64,000 bases of DNA from Allotamlana fucoidanivorans (lineage in GTDB: Bacteria > Bacteroidota > Bacteroidia > Flavobacteriales > Flavobacteriaceae). Below the pieces are notes generated by a model. The model was not told where the DNA came from, searched no databases, and saw only the letters and a program-made list of their open reading frames with translations. The stretch spans positions 124,001-188,000 of the forward strand of contig NZ_VDCS01000009.1 in the NCBI RefSeq assembly GCF_006265225.1, written 5' to 3'. Made by a program: the position numbers and the translations under genes. This document shows positions 42,275 to 50,544 of the stretch, one piece after another. Numbering within the stretch: the first letter of the stretch is position 1; every line of letters starts with the position of its first letter.

Positions 42275-45172
42275 TTATTTTATTACTAGCTTTTTAATTT
42301 CCGTGTTTTCTTCTTTAGATATTTTCAACAAATAAACACCTGATTTTAAACCAGAAATATCAAGTTTCCCATCTATTAGAGATTTGCTCATCATAGCTTT
42401 TCCTAACAAGTCGAAAACAGAAATCTCTAACCTAGATTGATCCGTATTTTCAATATTGATATAACCTAAGGATGTTGGATTAGGATATATTTTAATGAAA
42501 TCTTTGTTATATTCTCCAACATTCAAGGATAAATCTTCTAAATTCCTTGCAGTAACTGTCATACTCTCATTATTATTACGAACCAAAACAACCAAGTCTT
42601 TTGGCGTACTAGGAATATCGGTAGGAATAATGATATAATCCGCAAACGGAAAATCTGCCAAAAACTCTAAAGTACCACCACCACTACTGTCGCTTATGGT
42701 ATACGTATTATTTAAAGCAAACTGTCCAGATTCGCCAAAACTGGCATTTTCTATCATGATTAATTCAGATTCATAATCCGAAAAATTGGCGGCTTTTAAC
42801 TGTTGTATAGTAATGGTCTCTGGCGTTCTAGGTGCATTTGATAGGGCATTTCCATAAGGAACTTGACTTGTTTCTAAAATTAATTCACCATTATCACCAT
42901 GCTTTAAATAGCCCCTAATATTTTCCAAAACATCACCATCAACATAAGGATCTAAAAAACCATTTTCGTCACTAACCACAATACCTGCACTATCATCTTG
43001 AAAAAAATGCAAGTTGTTATTATCATCAAAATTATAATAGGTAGAGGTTACTTGGCCAGTTACCCGATAGTACATTCCTGGATCGACAGATTGATTCCTA
43101 AGTGCTAATATATCTGCAACATCGATATAAGACCCTACACTTACAATAACGGAGTAAGTTGCAGCTGGAGACCATGGATCACCTAAATTATCTACTAGTT
43201 GCGCGACATATTTATAGGCATTACCCGGAAGCATCCCAGGTAAAAAAGTATCTATACCTGTATCAAAAGCACAGCCACTATTTACTGGACTATCATCACT
43301 TGCATCCGTAAGCCACCATCTAATAAAACCATCACCTCCAGTACCTGTACAACCATTATTATCAGAAGACATTATGAAATTGGCTACATCAAAAACCAGC
43401 GCAGCATTTGCAGCTGTGCCAGGATCCATATTTTCTAAAACACTTCCATTTGGTACGCCTTCCACAATAAGCTTTGCTCTACTAGGGTCTAAAATATCCA
43501 GAGAGCTTCTAGAAGTGATATCTGGATTATTATTTAATGGAATCACAATCCCTACCAAGTCTGCCGTACTAGGAATAGTAGCACCAATATAATCGGCTTC
43601 TGGAAACAAGGTCCTAAATGGAAAATTACTGCCGCTACCATCATTTATACTATAAAAACTACTAGCACTAAATGTACCTGAAGATTGAAATGTGGCATTC
43701 TCAACCATGACCAATTCTGATTCATAATCTTCTAAATTATCTCTTATTTCTTGAGTCGTAATAACTTCGGGAACTATTGGAAAATTCATAGTAGGAGTTT
43801 CCCATGCTGCTTCAGTAGGGATAAATCTTAAAATGCCGTTTACCTCTTCTAAATGCCCTTTAATATTGGTAAGCACATCGCCTGTTCCATATTCGTCAAT
43901 TTCACCATTTTCATCATAAACCAATATACCAGCGGTATCATCTTGAAAATATTGCTGATTTTGATATACAGAACCCCTAGAATAGGTATTTGTAACTGCC
44001 CCAGAAACTATATAATATTTATAAGCTTCAAAAGTTCCCATGGGGCTGACCCTAAGTGTAGCTAAATCATTAACAGTTTCATAAGCACCAATATTAACGG
44101 TAATAGTATAATTTGCTTCAGGAGTTATAGCTACTCCTGAATTGTCAACCAACCAACCTGTTACTATATAACTTTTTCCTGCCTCTAAACCATTTACATC
44201 CTGTTCAACACCCTCATCAACAGCAAATATAGTACCACTAGTCACTATTTGATTATTACTTAAATCTTCTACATTCCATTTAATAAAACCATCACCACCA
44301 CTACCTGTACCGCCTCCAGCATCATTGGACAAGTTAAAATTAGTTGCTTCAAAACCTACAGTTGGGTTGTTATTTGGTAATTCAGGATCCGCCGAAAGCG
44401 TCGACCCACTGGCAGGAGCATCCGTTAATGCCACCGAAGGCATTGCATTCATTATATCTTCCCAACTTGTTGCTACCCTAATACCATCTATAAAACCAGA
44501 TGGCCCATTGGAGCGCTGACGAATCGCTACAGATGAAATTGAGACAACCCCAGCAAAAGCTTGAGATGCTTCAGCCGTTATTGGTTCGCTTGCAACAGGA
44601 CTGTTTAGCACGTATAATTTTGATGTTCCTGAAGAAATAATATAGGCCGCTATCATGAGATAGGTTGTGTTCTTTGAATATACTGTTGTTCCCCATTCAA
44701 TCTGAGCATTTGTGCCTTGTGAAATAATTCCAAAATTAATTTTTGTATTATCACCATCATCTTCTTTCACAAAAACTCTGGCACGTATATCGCTTGAACT
44801 ATTTAAACTCATAAAAAAACTGCCACCAGCACCTGCTTCTAAAACATTGGTATCTAAATTGACCAAAGCGCTCATATAAACGGTACCAGTAGTTACAGTG
44901 GCAAACGACCTGTTTACGGCTTGCCCATTGGCACCATTGCTTATTTCGGCACTACCACCAAGCCCTGAAGATGGATAGCTCCCCATTGACAAACCCATAT
45001 CATGATTATAAGCAACATTAGGAGGGCCCGGGCTATGTTCACTCCAATTAAATCCAGATACAAGTAAATCTGTGGAAGTTGTGCCATAATCAAAATTCTC
45101 TTCCAATAACGTTTGCGAAAAAACTATTGAGGAGGTTAATACAATAACAAATAAAAAGTAAAAATTTTTCAT
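42275..45172 (-). CDS. Large secreted protein with two OB-like repeat units and type IX sorting domain
   Basis: 965 residues. A signal peptide (FYFLFVIVLTSSIVFSQ) precedes a lectin-like jelly-roll region to about residue 245. Two homologous blocks of about 300 residues follow. Each has a GGDGFI(K/R)W segment, an (Y)VAQLVDN-type Ig-like part and an OB-like part: YYRVTGQVTSTYYNF, FFQDDSAGIVVSDENG, GDVLENIRGYL, and DYESELIMIENASF. The last 80 residues are a type A sorting domain (FIKIYPNPTSLGYINIENTD to IKKLVIK). It should be secreted through the type IX system. No catalytic domain was recognised. A TAAATTTG -7-like box is at 45207-45200. Confidence 0.83.
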   Translation of the reverse strand: MKNFYFLFVIVLTSSIVFSQTLLEENFDYGTTSTDLLVSGFNWSEHSPGPPNVAYNHDMGLSMGSYPSSGLGGSAEISNGANGQAVNRSFATVTTGTVYMSALVNLDTNVLEAGAGGSFFMSLNSSSDIRARVFVKEDDGDNTKINFGIISQGTNAQIEWGTTVYSKNTTYLMIAAYIISSGTSKLYVLNSPVASEPITAEASQAFAGVVSISSVAIRQRSNGPSGFIDGIRVATSWEDIMNAMPSVALTDAPASGSTLSADPELPNNNPTVGFEATNFNLSNDAGGGTGSGGDGFIKWNVEDLSNNQIVTSGTIFAVDEGVEQDVNGLEAGKSYIVTGWLVDNSGVAITPEANYTITVNIGAYETVNDLATLRVSPMGTFEAYKYYIVSGAVTNTYSRGSVYQNQQYFQDDTAGILVYDENGEIDEYGTGDVLTNIKGHLEEVNGILRFIPTEAAWETPTMNFPIVPEVITTQEIRDNLEDYESELVMVENATFQSSGTFSASSFYSINDGSGSNFPFRTLFPEADYIGATIPSTADLVGIVIPLNNNPDITSRSSLDILDPSRAKLIVEGVPNGSVLENMDPGTAANAALVFDVANFIMSSDNNGCTGTGGDGFIRWWLTDASDDSPVNSGCAFDTGIDTFLPGMLPGNAYKYVAQLVDNLGDPWSPAATYSVIVSVGSYIDVADILALRNQSVDPGMYYRVTGQVTSTYYNFDDNNNLHFFQDDSAGIVVSDENGFLDPYVDGDVLENIRGYLKHGDNGELILETSQVPYGNALSNAPRTPETITIQQLKAANFSDYESELIMIENASFGESGQFALNNTYTISDSSGGGTLEFLADFPFADYIIIPTDIPSTPKDLVVLVRNNNESMTVTARNLEDLSLNVGEYNKDFIKIYPNPTSLGYINIENTDQSRLEISVFDLLGKAMMSKSLIDGKLDISGLKSGVYLLKISKEENTEIKKLVIK

Positions 45173-45406
45173 AATAGTTGGTGTTTGTTAATAGCTATGC
45201 AAATTTATGTGACCTAAAACCATAGTGATATTCACCAAGTAAAATACAGGTTTGAGGTTAGCTATTACTTATAGGAAGGGATTGCTACTAAAAACTCATT
45301 AATAAGGAAAATCTCTAATTGGATATGCTATAGTTGATCTTTACACAACCAACATTCCATTTGAGTATGTTATAAAAAGTACATACTTTTAGTAAAATAG
45401 ATGATT

Positions 45407-45437
45407 AAAAAGTGCCCACGCTATACAGCACAGGCAC
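45407..45437 (-). terminator. Weak hairpin with minus-strand T-run next to the 36-nt element
   Basis: GTGCC at 45412-45416 pairs with GGCAC at 45433-45437, and five A lie to the left, which are five T on the minus strand. It sits six bases beyond copy 1 of the 36-nt element, in the same relative place as the stronger hairpin at copy 2. Confidence 0.45.
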
Positions 45438-45443
45438 AATTTC

Positions 45444-45479
45444 TAATTCTCCCTAAGAACTAATTAATAGCATTGTAAA
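45444..45479. repeat. 36-nt intergenic element, copy 1
   Basis: Begins TAATTCTCCCTAAGAAC and ends GCATTGTAAA. It matches 48080-48115 at 35 of 36 bases in the same orientation. It lies 210 bases before the first of two tandem LuxR genes and directly beside a hairpin whose T-run is on the minus strand. Confidence 0.9.
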
Positions 45480-45504
45480 GTTAGCATGTGACAGATAAGT
45501 TTAC

Positions 45505-45524
45505 AATACCTAATTTGGGGTATT
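45505..45524. promoter_or_regulatory. Operator-like inverted repeat upstream of the tandem LuxR genes
   Basis: AATACCTAATTTGGGGTATT has six-base inverted arms. It resembles the perfect inverted repeat at 48141-48159, and a half-site ATTTGAGTAT occurs at 45359-45368. It may bind one of the three nearby LuxR-type regulators. Confidence 0.4.
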
Positions 45525-45688
45525 CTGTTTCAAATCATCGAAAAAAAGAGTCCTTAAAAGAGATTTTAACAAGCTAGACTTTTTTATTGCTTGCAATCAT
45601 CAAAAAAACAATCTTATCGTCTTAACTATTTTGACTTTTGAATGCCTTTTACCTATTTTTAGTTGAAATTGCTATTCAAATATATTTT

Positions 45689-46462
45689 ATGAAGGAAAAA
45701 CAAGTTGCTCACGTTTTAAATCTTTGGAAAAATAATCAACCTTTACTCCCAGAAAAAAAGGAGATCTTTCTAGATGCTATTGACCAAATTGGATCTTTAT
45801 TTGCAATTGGTTCCTATTATTACTATATCTTCAATTTTCAAACTTTAGACATAGATTTTACTCACAAGGGCACACAAGACGTATTAGGCATACCTGCTTC
45901 AAATGTTTCACTAAACACCCTATTTGAACTTATGCATCCTGAAGATTTAGCTAAAATGCATTCAAAAGAAGAGTTAGCTGCTCGCTTCTTTTATGAAAAC
46001 ATCGTTCCCCACGATATAGTAAATTATAAAGTTATGTACTTACTCCGATTAAGACATAAAAAGGGAGGATACCGAACTATTCTTCAACAAACTAGAGCAT
46101 TGCACCTTTCTAATGACGGAATGATTCAAAATTGCATTACGGTTCATACTGATGTAACTTATTTAAAAATGCCTATTACCCATCAAATTTCGTTTGTTAG
46201 TGATACACTTCCTTGTTATTATGGATTGGAATGCGACAATAAGTTACATAAAATGGAATATAATCTGCATAGCATCCTAACTAATAAAGAAAAAGAAATT
46301 ATTAAATTGATTTCTATTGGGGAAACCGCAAAAGACATTGCAGAAGCCTTGTCTATTTCTATTCATACAGTAAATACCCATAGAAAAAACATTCTTAAAA
46401 AGACCAAATGTGCCAATACTGCCGAACTTATGGCGAAATGTTTAATGGCTGGTATAATATAA
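45689..46462 (+). CDS. PAS-LuxR transcriptional regulator (first of tandem pair)
   Basis: 257 residues from ATG 45689 (MKEKQVAHVLNLWKNN); the frame continues upstream from a TTG. The N-terminal 180 residues look like a PAS-type sensor (TKGTQDVLGIPASNVSLNTL, MHPEDLAKMHSKEEL, a YLLRLRHKKGGYRTI strand block). The C-terminus is a LuxR helix-turn-helix: LTNKEKEIIKLISIGETAKD, ISIHTVNTHRKNILKKTKC. No receiver domain is present, so it is not a simple response regulator. The next gene, five bases on, is a diverged duplicate. Confidence 0.87.
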   Translation: MKEKQVAHVLNLWKNNQPLLPEKKEIFLDAIDQIGSLFAIGSYYYYIFNFQTLDIDFTHKGTQDVLGIPASNVSLNTLFELMHPEDLAKMHSKEELAARFFYENIVPHDIVNYKVMYLLRLRHKKGGYRTILQQTRALHLSNDGMIQNCITVHTDVTYLKMPITHQISFVSDTLPCYYGLECDNKLHKMEYNLHSILTNKEKEIIKLISIGETAKDIAEALSISIHTVNTHRKNILKKTKCANTAELMAKCLMAGII

Positions 46463-46467
46463 CCTTT

Positions 46468-47244
46468 ATGCAAGAAGAAAACATAAATAAACTCATGGCG
46501 GTTTGGAAAGAAAAGAACACCATTCTTAAACCAAGCATACGAAAGGACATAACCGACCTTGTAAACCAAATGGCTTCTATCTTTGCTGCTGGAAACTTTT
46601 ATTACCTTATTATGAACTTTGAAATTTCTGAATTGGAATGCGTAAGTGAAGGCACAAAAGCTGTTTTAGGAATAGAACCTAATGCTCTATCATTAAAAAC
46701 TTTCCTAGATCTAGTACACCCAGAAGATTTAAACAAAATGAGAGAAAAAGAACTGGCTTCTTTGAACTTTAAACTCAATGAAATTGCAAAAAAAGAAATA
46801 ACGAAATATAAAACGGTTTATTTATTACGAATAAAGTGCAAAAATGGTGGATACAAAACCGTACTTCACCAGTCTAAAGCCTTATCCGTTTCTGAAGACG
46901 GCAAAGTATTTCAAACCATTTGTGTCCATACAGATATAACTCATTTAAACCCTACCATAGATCACAAAATATCCTTTATCAGTCAAGAATGTCCTTCTTA
47001 CTATTCCCTAGATACTGGATCTAAATTTAAATTGGTTAAAAATAGTTTTCAAAATTTATTTTCACCTCGTGAAAAAGAAGTTATCAAACTCATAGCCAAA
47101 GGAAAAACAACGCCAGAAATCGCCTTAATACTTTTTATCTCAGAACAAACCATACAGAAACACAAGAAAAACATATTGCAGAAATCCCATTGTAGAAATG
47201 CTGCCGAATTAATAACAACATCAATTAGGGAAGGTATTATTTAA
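46468..47244 (+). CDS. PAS-LuxR transcriptional regulator (second of tandem pair)
   Basis: 258 residues from ATG 46468 (MQEENINKLMAVWKEKN); a longer frame overlaps the first regulator. It parallels its neighbour along the whole length: EGTKAVLGIEPNALSLKTFL, VHPEDLNKMREKEL, YLLRIKCKNGGYKTVLHQSK, and the LuxR helix-turn-helix SPREKEVIKLIAKGKTTPEI with SEQTIQKHKKNILQKSHC. This indicates tandem duplication followed by divergence. Its stop overlaps the convergent hydrolase stop by four bases. Signal and targets are unknown. Confidence 0.87.
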   Translation: MQEENINKLMAVWKEKNTILKPSIRKDITDLVNQMASIFAAGNFYYLIMNFEISELECVSEGTKAVLGIEPNALSLKTFLDLVHPEDLNKMREKELASLNFKLNEIAKKEITKYKTVYLLRIKCKNGGYKTVLHQSKALSVSEDGKVFQTICVHTDITHLNPTIDHKISFISQECPSYYSLDTGSKFKLVKNSFQNLFSPREKEVIKLIAKGKTTPEIALILFISEQTIQKHKKNILQKSHCRNAAELITTSIREGII

Positions 47245-48014
47245 AATACTTCTTTAGCTATTTGGGCCACGGCTTTATTAAATGCATCTGGTTTTTCATG
47301 GCTTATAAAATGACCACATTTTTCAAAGATGATTAATTCACAATTAGTGTCACACTGCTTTGCAATGTATTTTAAATATTCCAAATTAACACTTGGATCA
47401 TGAGTGCCTGCTAATATATACTTATTAACATTCAGATTCATAAATATTTCATACTCATCTTGAAATGCGGCCTCTGCAATAGCTTTAGCAACCGCTAAAC
47501 GCACCATAGGGTTGGTTACTTTAAAATCCTCAATAATGATTGAGCTTTTGTCTTTATCAAAAACCGCTAATTGGGCAGTTTCTTTAATTTGGCTTTCCAA
47601 AGGATTTTCAATGAAATAGGTCTGTAATTCTGAAATAGGCAAAAAAGCTTCATCAAAATTAATAGGTTTCTTTATTGGTGGCGTGCCAAATATCACTAAT
47701 CCCTTTAAACGTCTAATATGACTTGCAATTTCAATAGCAATATGACCTCCAAGAGAATTCCCAACTAATAGAATATCTTCATCGAGATTATTTATAAAAT
47801 CGATGCATAATTTATTATAACTAGAAATTGAAAAATCCTCAACTGTTTGATTTTCATTAATAGCCTCACCATGACCCGGTAAATCTATTGCTATTTGGGA
47901 GTAACAATGAGATGCTTCAAATCCATCTAAATGAAACACCCTTGATGATGATGAATTACCATGAATAAAAATAACAACCCCTTTCTTATCACCTTTTCTT
48001 TGAATATACTTCAT
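47241..48014 (-). CDS. Alpha/beta hydrolase
   Basis: 257 residues. The fold is shown by VIFIHGNSSSSRVFHLDGF with the oxyanion region, IDLPGHGEA, the nucleophile elbow LVGNSLGGHIAIEIA, and the late ILAGTHDPSVNLEYL (Asp) and ECGHFISHEKPDAF-like KCGHFISHEKPDAF (His). There is no signal peptide, so it should be cytosolic. The substrate is unknown. It lies between the tandem LuxR pair and a third LuxR gene on its own strand. Only 20 bases separate its ATG from a strong minus-strand terminator, leaving little room for an independent promoter. Confidence 0.88.
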   Translation of the reverse strand: MKYIQRKGDKKGVVIFIHGNSSSSRVFHLDGFEASHCYSQIAIDLPGHGEAINENQTVEDFSISSYNKLCIDFINNLDEDILLVGNSLGGHIAIEIASHIRRLKGLVIFGTPPIKKPINFDEAFLPISELQTYFIENPLESQIKETAQLAVFDKDKSSIIIEDFKVTNPMVRLAVAKAIAEAAFQDEYEIFMNLNVNKYILAGTHDPSVNLEYLKYIAKQCDTNCELIIFEKCGHFISHEKPDAFNKAVAQIAKEVF

Positions 48015-48033
48015 GAGATTAGGATAACATAAA

Positions 48034-48078
48034 AAAAAGTGTTCAACATTTATATTTCTATATTACCGAACACTTTTT
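48034..48078 (-). terminator. Terminator-like hairpin just upstream of the hydrolase
   Basis: AAAAAGTGTTC and GAACACTTTTT form an 11-bp stem with a 23-base loop; on the minus strand it is followed by a run of eight T (reading towards the hydrolase). It should end transcription from the third LuxR gene, or act as an attenuator for the hydrolase. Confidence 0.7.
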
Positions 48079-48079
48079 A

Positions 48080-48115
48080 TAATTCTCCCTAAGAACTAAT
48101 TAATAGCAATGTAAA
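48080..48115. repeat. 36-nt intergenic element, copy 2
   Basis: Same as 45444-45479 except one base (ATTGT there, AATGT here). On the minus strand it lies 127 bases after the stop of the third LuxR gene and directly before the hairpin at 48034-48078. Confidence 0.9.
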
Positions 48116-48140
48116 TTTCGGGGTAATACTTCTTTTATGC

Positions 48141-48159
48141 AATACTCAATTTGAGTATT
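48141..48159. promoter_or_regulatory. Perfect inverted repeat between the hydrolase and third LuxR gene
   Basis: AATACTCAATTTGAGTATT: nine-base arms around one central base. It is similar to the inverted repeat at 45505-45524, as expected for a shared operator, and lies about 130 bases upstream of the hydrolase start. Confidence 0.45.
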
Positions 48160-48241
48160 TCCTTCTAAACAGCATTGTTTTCGTTGAAATCCTGTTTTTA
48201 ACAGATAAGTAGCATAAGACACACATCATACAACGATTAAC

Positions 48242-49024
48242 TTATATCAAATTTTTATTGTAATTGAGCAGTCCTACTAACTCTCCTGTTGAAGATAATT
48301 TTAGTTTTTTCAAAATGTTTCTTCTGTGTGTATCAACAGTATTCGGGCTAATATTCAATTTATTAGCAATAGATTTACTTGATTCATGCAAGGCCAGCAA
48401 TCTAATAACATCACGCTCCCTATTACTTAAACCATCTGATAAAAGTTTCTGTGAAAAATTATTGTAATATAGGGTTTCATACTCATTATTTTTATTAAGT
48501 AATTTTGCCGAAGCACAAATCTGCATCTTAATATCTGGCACCAAAACCGTATAATGTGCAAGTCCTATAATTGGTTTATTATTACTATCAAATGCTAAGG
48601 GTGTGGTATTTTGTATAATATTCACATATTCATCATTACCATTTTTAAAACGGTAATTCCATGTGTAACTCATTTTGCTTCTATCTTCTCCCTTGATTTC
48701 TCCTAAGGTAAAATTCATGAGTTCATTAAGCGCCATTAACCATTTATCTAAATCATCAGGATGCATTCTACTCCAAAAATATCGCATGCCTTTTGACCTC
48801 AATACCTCATTATCGAGCCCTAAGCAAGCTTTTGTGTTTTTACTAATATATTCAAATGTTAAATTCTGAGTATTTGTAATACAGAAGAAAGTAGAACTAT
48901 AAGGTAGAAAAGCGTCTAATTCAATTATTTTTTTTATATGTTCTTCAAGAGAGGGCTTTCCATAAGATTCAAAAATCTCCCTATACGAATTCTTTATATC
49001 GTCAATAATCATAGCACAACACAT
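48242..49024 (-). CDS. PAS-LuxR transcriptional regulator (third copy)
   Basis: 260 residues; ATG 49012 (MIIDDIKNSYREIFESYG) is an alternative start. The same architecture as the two tandem genes: a sensor with KNTKACLGLDNEVLRSKGM, MHPDDLDKWLMALNEL and YRFKNGNDEYVNIIQNTTPL, then LSNRERDVIRLLALHESSKS and SPNTVDTHRRNILKKLKLSS. It is more distant from the other two than they are from each other. Convergent with the tandem pair across the hydrolase. The three may sense related metabolites or cell state. Confidence 0.87.
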   Translation of the reverse strand: MCCAMIIDDIKNSYREIFESYGKPSLEEHIKKIIELDAFLPYSSTFFCITNTQNLTFEYISKNTKACLGLDNEVLRSKGMRYFWSRMHPDDLDKWLMALNELMNFTLGEIKGEDRSKMSYTWNYRFKNGNDEYVNIIQNTTPLAFDSNNKPIIGLAHYTVLVPDIKMQICASAKLLNKNNEYETLYYNNFSQKLLSDGLSNRERDVIRLLALHESSKSIANKLNISPNTVDTHRRNILKKLKLSSTGELVGLLNYNKNLI

Positions 49025-49151
49025 TTAAGACATGACTACAAAATAAGCATTTATTTACATAATCCTTATTGAAGGTCCGTTTTTTGCTTAAAACACAACA
49101 ATTGCGCATGATCCCCTTTGATCCAGCATGATCCAAAAAAAACATTGAAAT

Positions 49152-49180
49152 AAAAAAAGCTTCCAAATTTGGAAGCTTTT
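49152..49180 (-). terminator. Terminator after tRNA-Val
   Basis: AAAAGCTTCCAAATTTGGAAGC with T-run on the minus strand, a nearly perfect hairpin that begins two bases after the tRNA 3' end. It stops the transcript read from the folC side. Confidence 0.9.
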
Positions 49181-49181
49181 G

Positions 49182-49256
49182 TGGGCGCGAAGGGATTCGA
49201 ACCCCTGACCCCTTGGGTGTAAACCAAGTGCTCTGAACCAACTGAGCTACGCGCCC
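49182..49256 (-). tRNA. tRNA-Val (anticodon TAC)
   Basis: Minus-strand sequence folds as a full cloverleaf of 75 nt. The acceptor arms are GGGCGCG and CGCGCCC with discriminator A; the D arm is GCTCAGTTGGTTCAGAGC; the anticodon stem is CTTGG/CCAAG with loop TTTACAC, anticodon TAC; the T arm contains GGTTCGAACC. CCA is not encoded. It decodes GUA (and related) valine codons. It lies downstream of folC on the same strand. Confidence 0.97.
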
Positions 49257-49320
49257 TAACTGTTAGGCGGTGCAAATATAACCTAGTTTTTAAAACTGCA
49301 AAAGCTTTTTTTAAAAAATT

Positions 49321-50538
49321 TTAAATTATTTCTGCAACCACAAAGGTACTGCCACCTACAAATACCAAATCATTTTCTTCTGCATTTTTTAAAGCTGCAT
49401 TATAAGCTTCATTTACAGAACCATACGCATCTCCATACAATTTATAAGGTTGAAACGCTAATTTTAATGCCTCGGCTTCTAATCCGCGTGGAATATCTGG
49501 TTTACAAAAATAGTACGTTGCTTCTTTAGGAAGCAAATCTACTATAGCCCTTAAATCTTTATCATTAACTACACCAAAAATAATATGCAGATTTTCAAAA
49601 ACTTCATTTGCTATTTGTTTCATGACGTAGGTCAAACCTTCTCTGTTATGCCCAGTATCACATACTACTTTAGGTTTTTCTTGTAACACTTGCCAACGCC
49701 CAAGCAAACCCGTATTTTTAACCACATGTAACAAACCTTCCTTTAAATGAATGTCGGACACCTCATACCCTAAAATTTGCAACTCTTGAACAGTTTGTAT
49801 AACCGTTTTTATGTTTTTAGTTTGATAACTTCCTTGTAAATCTGACTTCAAAACCTCATTTACTTCCTCATCCGCAAAAACAATCTTTGCATTCTGCTGA
49901 GTTGCTATTCTTTTAAAAACAGGCTTGGTTTCTACCTGAGATTCACCAATGACAACTGGAACATGTTTTTTAATAACACCTCCCTTTTCAGTGGCTATAG
50001 CTTGTAGTGTATCTCCCAAAAATTGCGTATGATCTAAACCAATGTTAGTAATCACTGAAACTTCGGGTGTTATAATATTTGTTGAATCTAATCGGCCTCC
50101 AAGTCCAACCTCAATGACCGCTATGTCAACTTGTTCTTTAGCAAAAAAATCAAAAGCCATTCCAACAGTCATTTCAAAAAACGAACATGAATTAGCTTCA
50201 AAAAAGGCTTTATTTTCTTCTATAAAACGCACTACAAATGCCTTACTAACTTCCTTACCGTTAATCTTAATGCGCTCTCTAAAATCTTTAAGGTGCGGCG
50301 ATGTATATAAGCCCACTTTGTAACCTGCTTCTTGAAGTACAGAGGCCAACATGTGACTTGTTGATCCTTTTCCATTGGTTCCCGCTATATGAACCGACTT
50401 AAATTGTTGTTCTGGATGATTAAGGTGTTTTGCAAGGTTAATAGTGTTTGATAAATCTTTTTTAAAAGCCGATTTTCCTTGTCTTTGGTACATAGGAAGC
50501 TGTGTAAACATCCAATTGACAGTCTCTTGATAAGTCAT
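49321..50538 (-). CDS. folC: Folylpolyglutamate/dihydrofolate synthase
   Basis: 405 residues. Mur-ligase-like fold: VHIAGTNGKGSTSHMLASVL is the ATP loop, YTSPHLKDFRERI the folate-binding block, then IEVGLGGRLDSTNII, ITNIGLDHTQFLG and CDTGHNREGL. It adds glutamate to dihydropteroate and to tetrahydrofolate. The TonB gene ends six bases upstream, so it forms the last protein gene of the exbB-exbD-tonB-folC run on the minus strand. Confidence 0.95.
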   Translation of the reverse strand: MTYQETVNWMFTQLPMYQRQGKSAFKKDLSNTINLAKHLNHPEQQFKSVHIAGTNGKGSTSHMLASVLQEAGYKVGLYTSPHLKDFRERIKINGKEVSKAFVVRFIEENKAFFEANSCSFFEMTVGMAFDFFAKEQVDIAVIEVGLGGRLDSTNIITPEVSVITNIGLDHTQFLGDTLQAIATEKGGVIKKHVPVVIGESQVETKPVFKRIATQQNAKIVFADEEVNEVLKSDLQGSYQTKNIKTVIQTVQELQILGYEVSDIHLKEGLLHVVKNTGLLGRWQVLQEKPKVVCDTGHNREGLTYVMKQIANEVFENLHIIFGVVNDKDLRAIVDLLPKEATYYFCKPDIPRGLEAEALKLAFQPYKLYGDAYGSVNEAYNAALKNAEENDLVFVGGSTFVVAEII

Positions 50539-50544
50539 GCTTAA

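Larger units (their letters stand above)
45173..45688. other. 516-base intergenic region with shared elements
   Basis: No gene was found on either strand. It holds the divergent start region of the secreted-protein gene, a small AAAAGT/ACTTTT hairpin (45375-45390), a hairpin with a minus-strand T-run at 45407-45437, the 36-nt element at 45444-45479, an inverted repeat at 45505-45524, and the upstream region of the first LuxR gene. The last three are treated separately. Confidence 0.7.

Noticed and set aside
49002-49275. Minus-strand open frames over the tRNA
   Set aside because: They read through the tRNA-Val and its terminator; the RNA gene explains the conserved sequence.
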